From: an uncultured Collinsella sp.
GTDB lineage: Bacteria > Actinomycetota > Coriobacteriia > Coriobacteriales > Coriobacteriaceae
Assembly: GCA_900549085.1 (NCBI GenBank)
Contig: URMO01000100.1
Location: forward strand, 1 to 5,708
Direction of reading: 5' to 3'
DNA: 5,708 bases
Positions 5,181 to 5,708 of the stretch are shown here, one piece after another (the first letter of the stretch is position 1; each line of letters begins with the position of its first letter). Under the pieces are notes generated by a model. It was not told the origin of the DNA. It was given only the letters and a program-made list of their open reading frames with translations, and did not search any database. A program made the position numbers and the translations under genes.

Positions 5181-5708
5181 CTAATCCTCCATAAAAGTAA
5201 CTGTTCTGATACGATTACGCTTTGCATAGTTTTGGTAATCTTCGTTTGTTTTCGTGTCATCCTTTAAAATCGTCTCGACCGGAGTCCCGGCCGCACGCTT
5301 TTCTTTTGCACTCAAAATTGCTTTTGCCTGATTTGCCTTTGTATACACGATCAGCTCACCATTTGTTTCGATAGAAATATTGATTTTCTGTCTGGATAAT
5401 GCCGCCATTAACTGATCAATGACAATTGCAAATCCAATGGATGCAGAAGTCTTTCCATAATAGGTCAGAAGTCTATCATAACGTCCTCCTTTTACGATCG
5501 GTTCTCCGCTTCCGAATGTATAACCGGAAAAAATAATCCCGGTATAATACTGATAACTGCTGATAATCCCCAGTTCAAAGGAAATATACTTTTGAATCCC
5601 ATAGACTTCAAGTACTTTATGAAGTTCTTCTAAATTATGAATTGCCGCTAAAATCCTAGGATAAGATGCAGCTAACTCTTTGGCGCGTTTCAAGTCGTTT
5701 AAGTCCAC
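5181..5708 (-). CDS. hisZ: ATP phosphoribosyltransferase regulatory subunit, C-terminal part
   Basis: About 175 residues of HisZ, a catalytically inactive histidyl-tRNA-synthetase-like protein that activates short-form HisG in histidine biosynthesis in the cytoplasm. Diagnostic stretches are FELGIISSYQYYTGIIFSGY, then GEPIVKGGRYDRLLTYYG (the class II synthetase-like GGRYD at residues 74-78 of the fragment) and ASIGFAIVIDQLMAAL. The C-terminal tail (residues 115-175) resembles an anticodon-binding-type domain in position. The gene continues beyond the right edge: full HisZ is about 390-420 residues, and the GTG at the edge is an internal valine codon, not a start. It ends TFMED-TAG 3 bases before the hisG ATG. 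Codon use is AT-rich, unlike everything between 155 and 5147. Confidence 0.9.
   Translation of the reverse strand: MDLNDLKRAKELAASYPRILAAIHNLEELHKVLEVYGIQKYISFELGIISSYQYYTGIIFSGYTFGSGEPIVKGGRYDRLLTYYGKTSASIGFAIVIDQLMAALSRQKINISIETNGELIVYTKANQAKAILSAKEKRAAGTPVETILKDDTKTNEDYQNYAKRNRIRTVTFMED

Overview
The window is a GC-rich block of about 5 kb (roughly 155 to 5150) flanked on both sides by short AT-rich sequence. The block looks like a high-GC actinobacterium. Its GAG/CTC/CGC-heavy codon use and strong GGAGG ribosome binding sites would suit a gut Coriobacteriia such as Collinsella or Olsenella; that taxon is an inference, not demonstrated. The right flank has the codon use (AAA, ATA, TTA, AGA) and hisZ-hisG gene order of a low-GC Firmicute, probably Lachnospiraceae-like. 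The left flank is similarly AT-rich. All recognisable genes lie on the minus strand, so transcription runs from high to low coordinates.

Right to left: the 3' part of hisZ (5181-5708, continuing beyond the window), then about the first ten codons of hisG (start 5177). Inside hisG the sequence switches to the C-terminal part of a type III restriction-modification methyltransferase, Mod (to 4051). Two bases later starts its partner, the complete type III Res helicase-nuclease (1139-4048, 969 aa). A strong hairpin at 1042-1071 may terminate the mod-res transcript. A gene-poor stretch (749-1138) holds a second hairpin and short spaced repeats. Next come a complete DUF2958 gene (449-748) and, translationally coupled to it, an unrecognised acidic protein starting at 444. 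That protein is cut near 155, where the sequence switches, in frame, to a fragment of a GHL10/DUF187-type glycosyl-hydrolase-like protein that runs off the left edge.

Functionally, mod and res form a two-gene operon. Mod would methylate and recognise an asymmetric site, and Res would use ATP-dependent DNA translocation or sliding to trigger cleavage. As shown, Mod lacks its N-terminal half, including the DPPY catalytic motif, so the system cannot be functional as assembled here. DUF2958 genes are common on mobile and accessory elements, which fits an accessory island.

The most important observation is structural. Both ends of the GC-rich block cut through genes on both sides of the junction, with an abrupt change of composition. 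The two outer flanks (hisG start and mid-GHL10) would not join into one gene if the block were removed. A chimeric metagenome assembly is the simplest explanation; recombination at short homologies is the alternative. I see no clear undescribed system. The less usual biological points are the D-x-H in place of D/E-x-K in the Res nuclease and the long Pro/Ala linker in Res.
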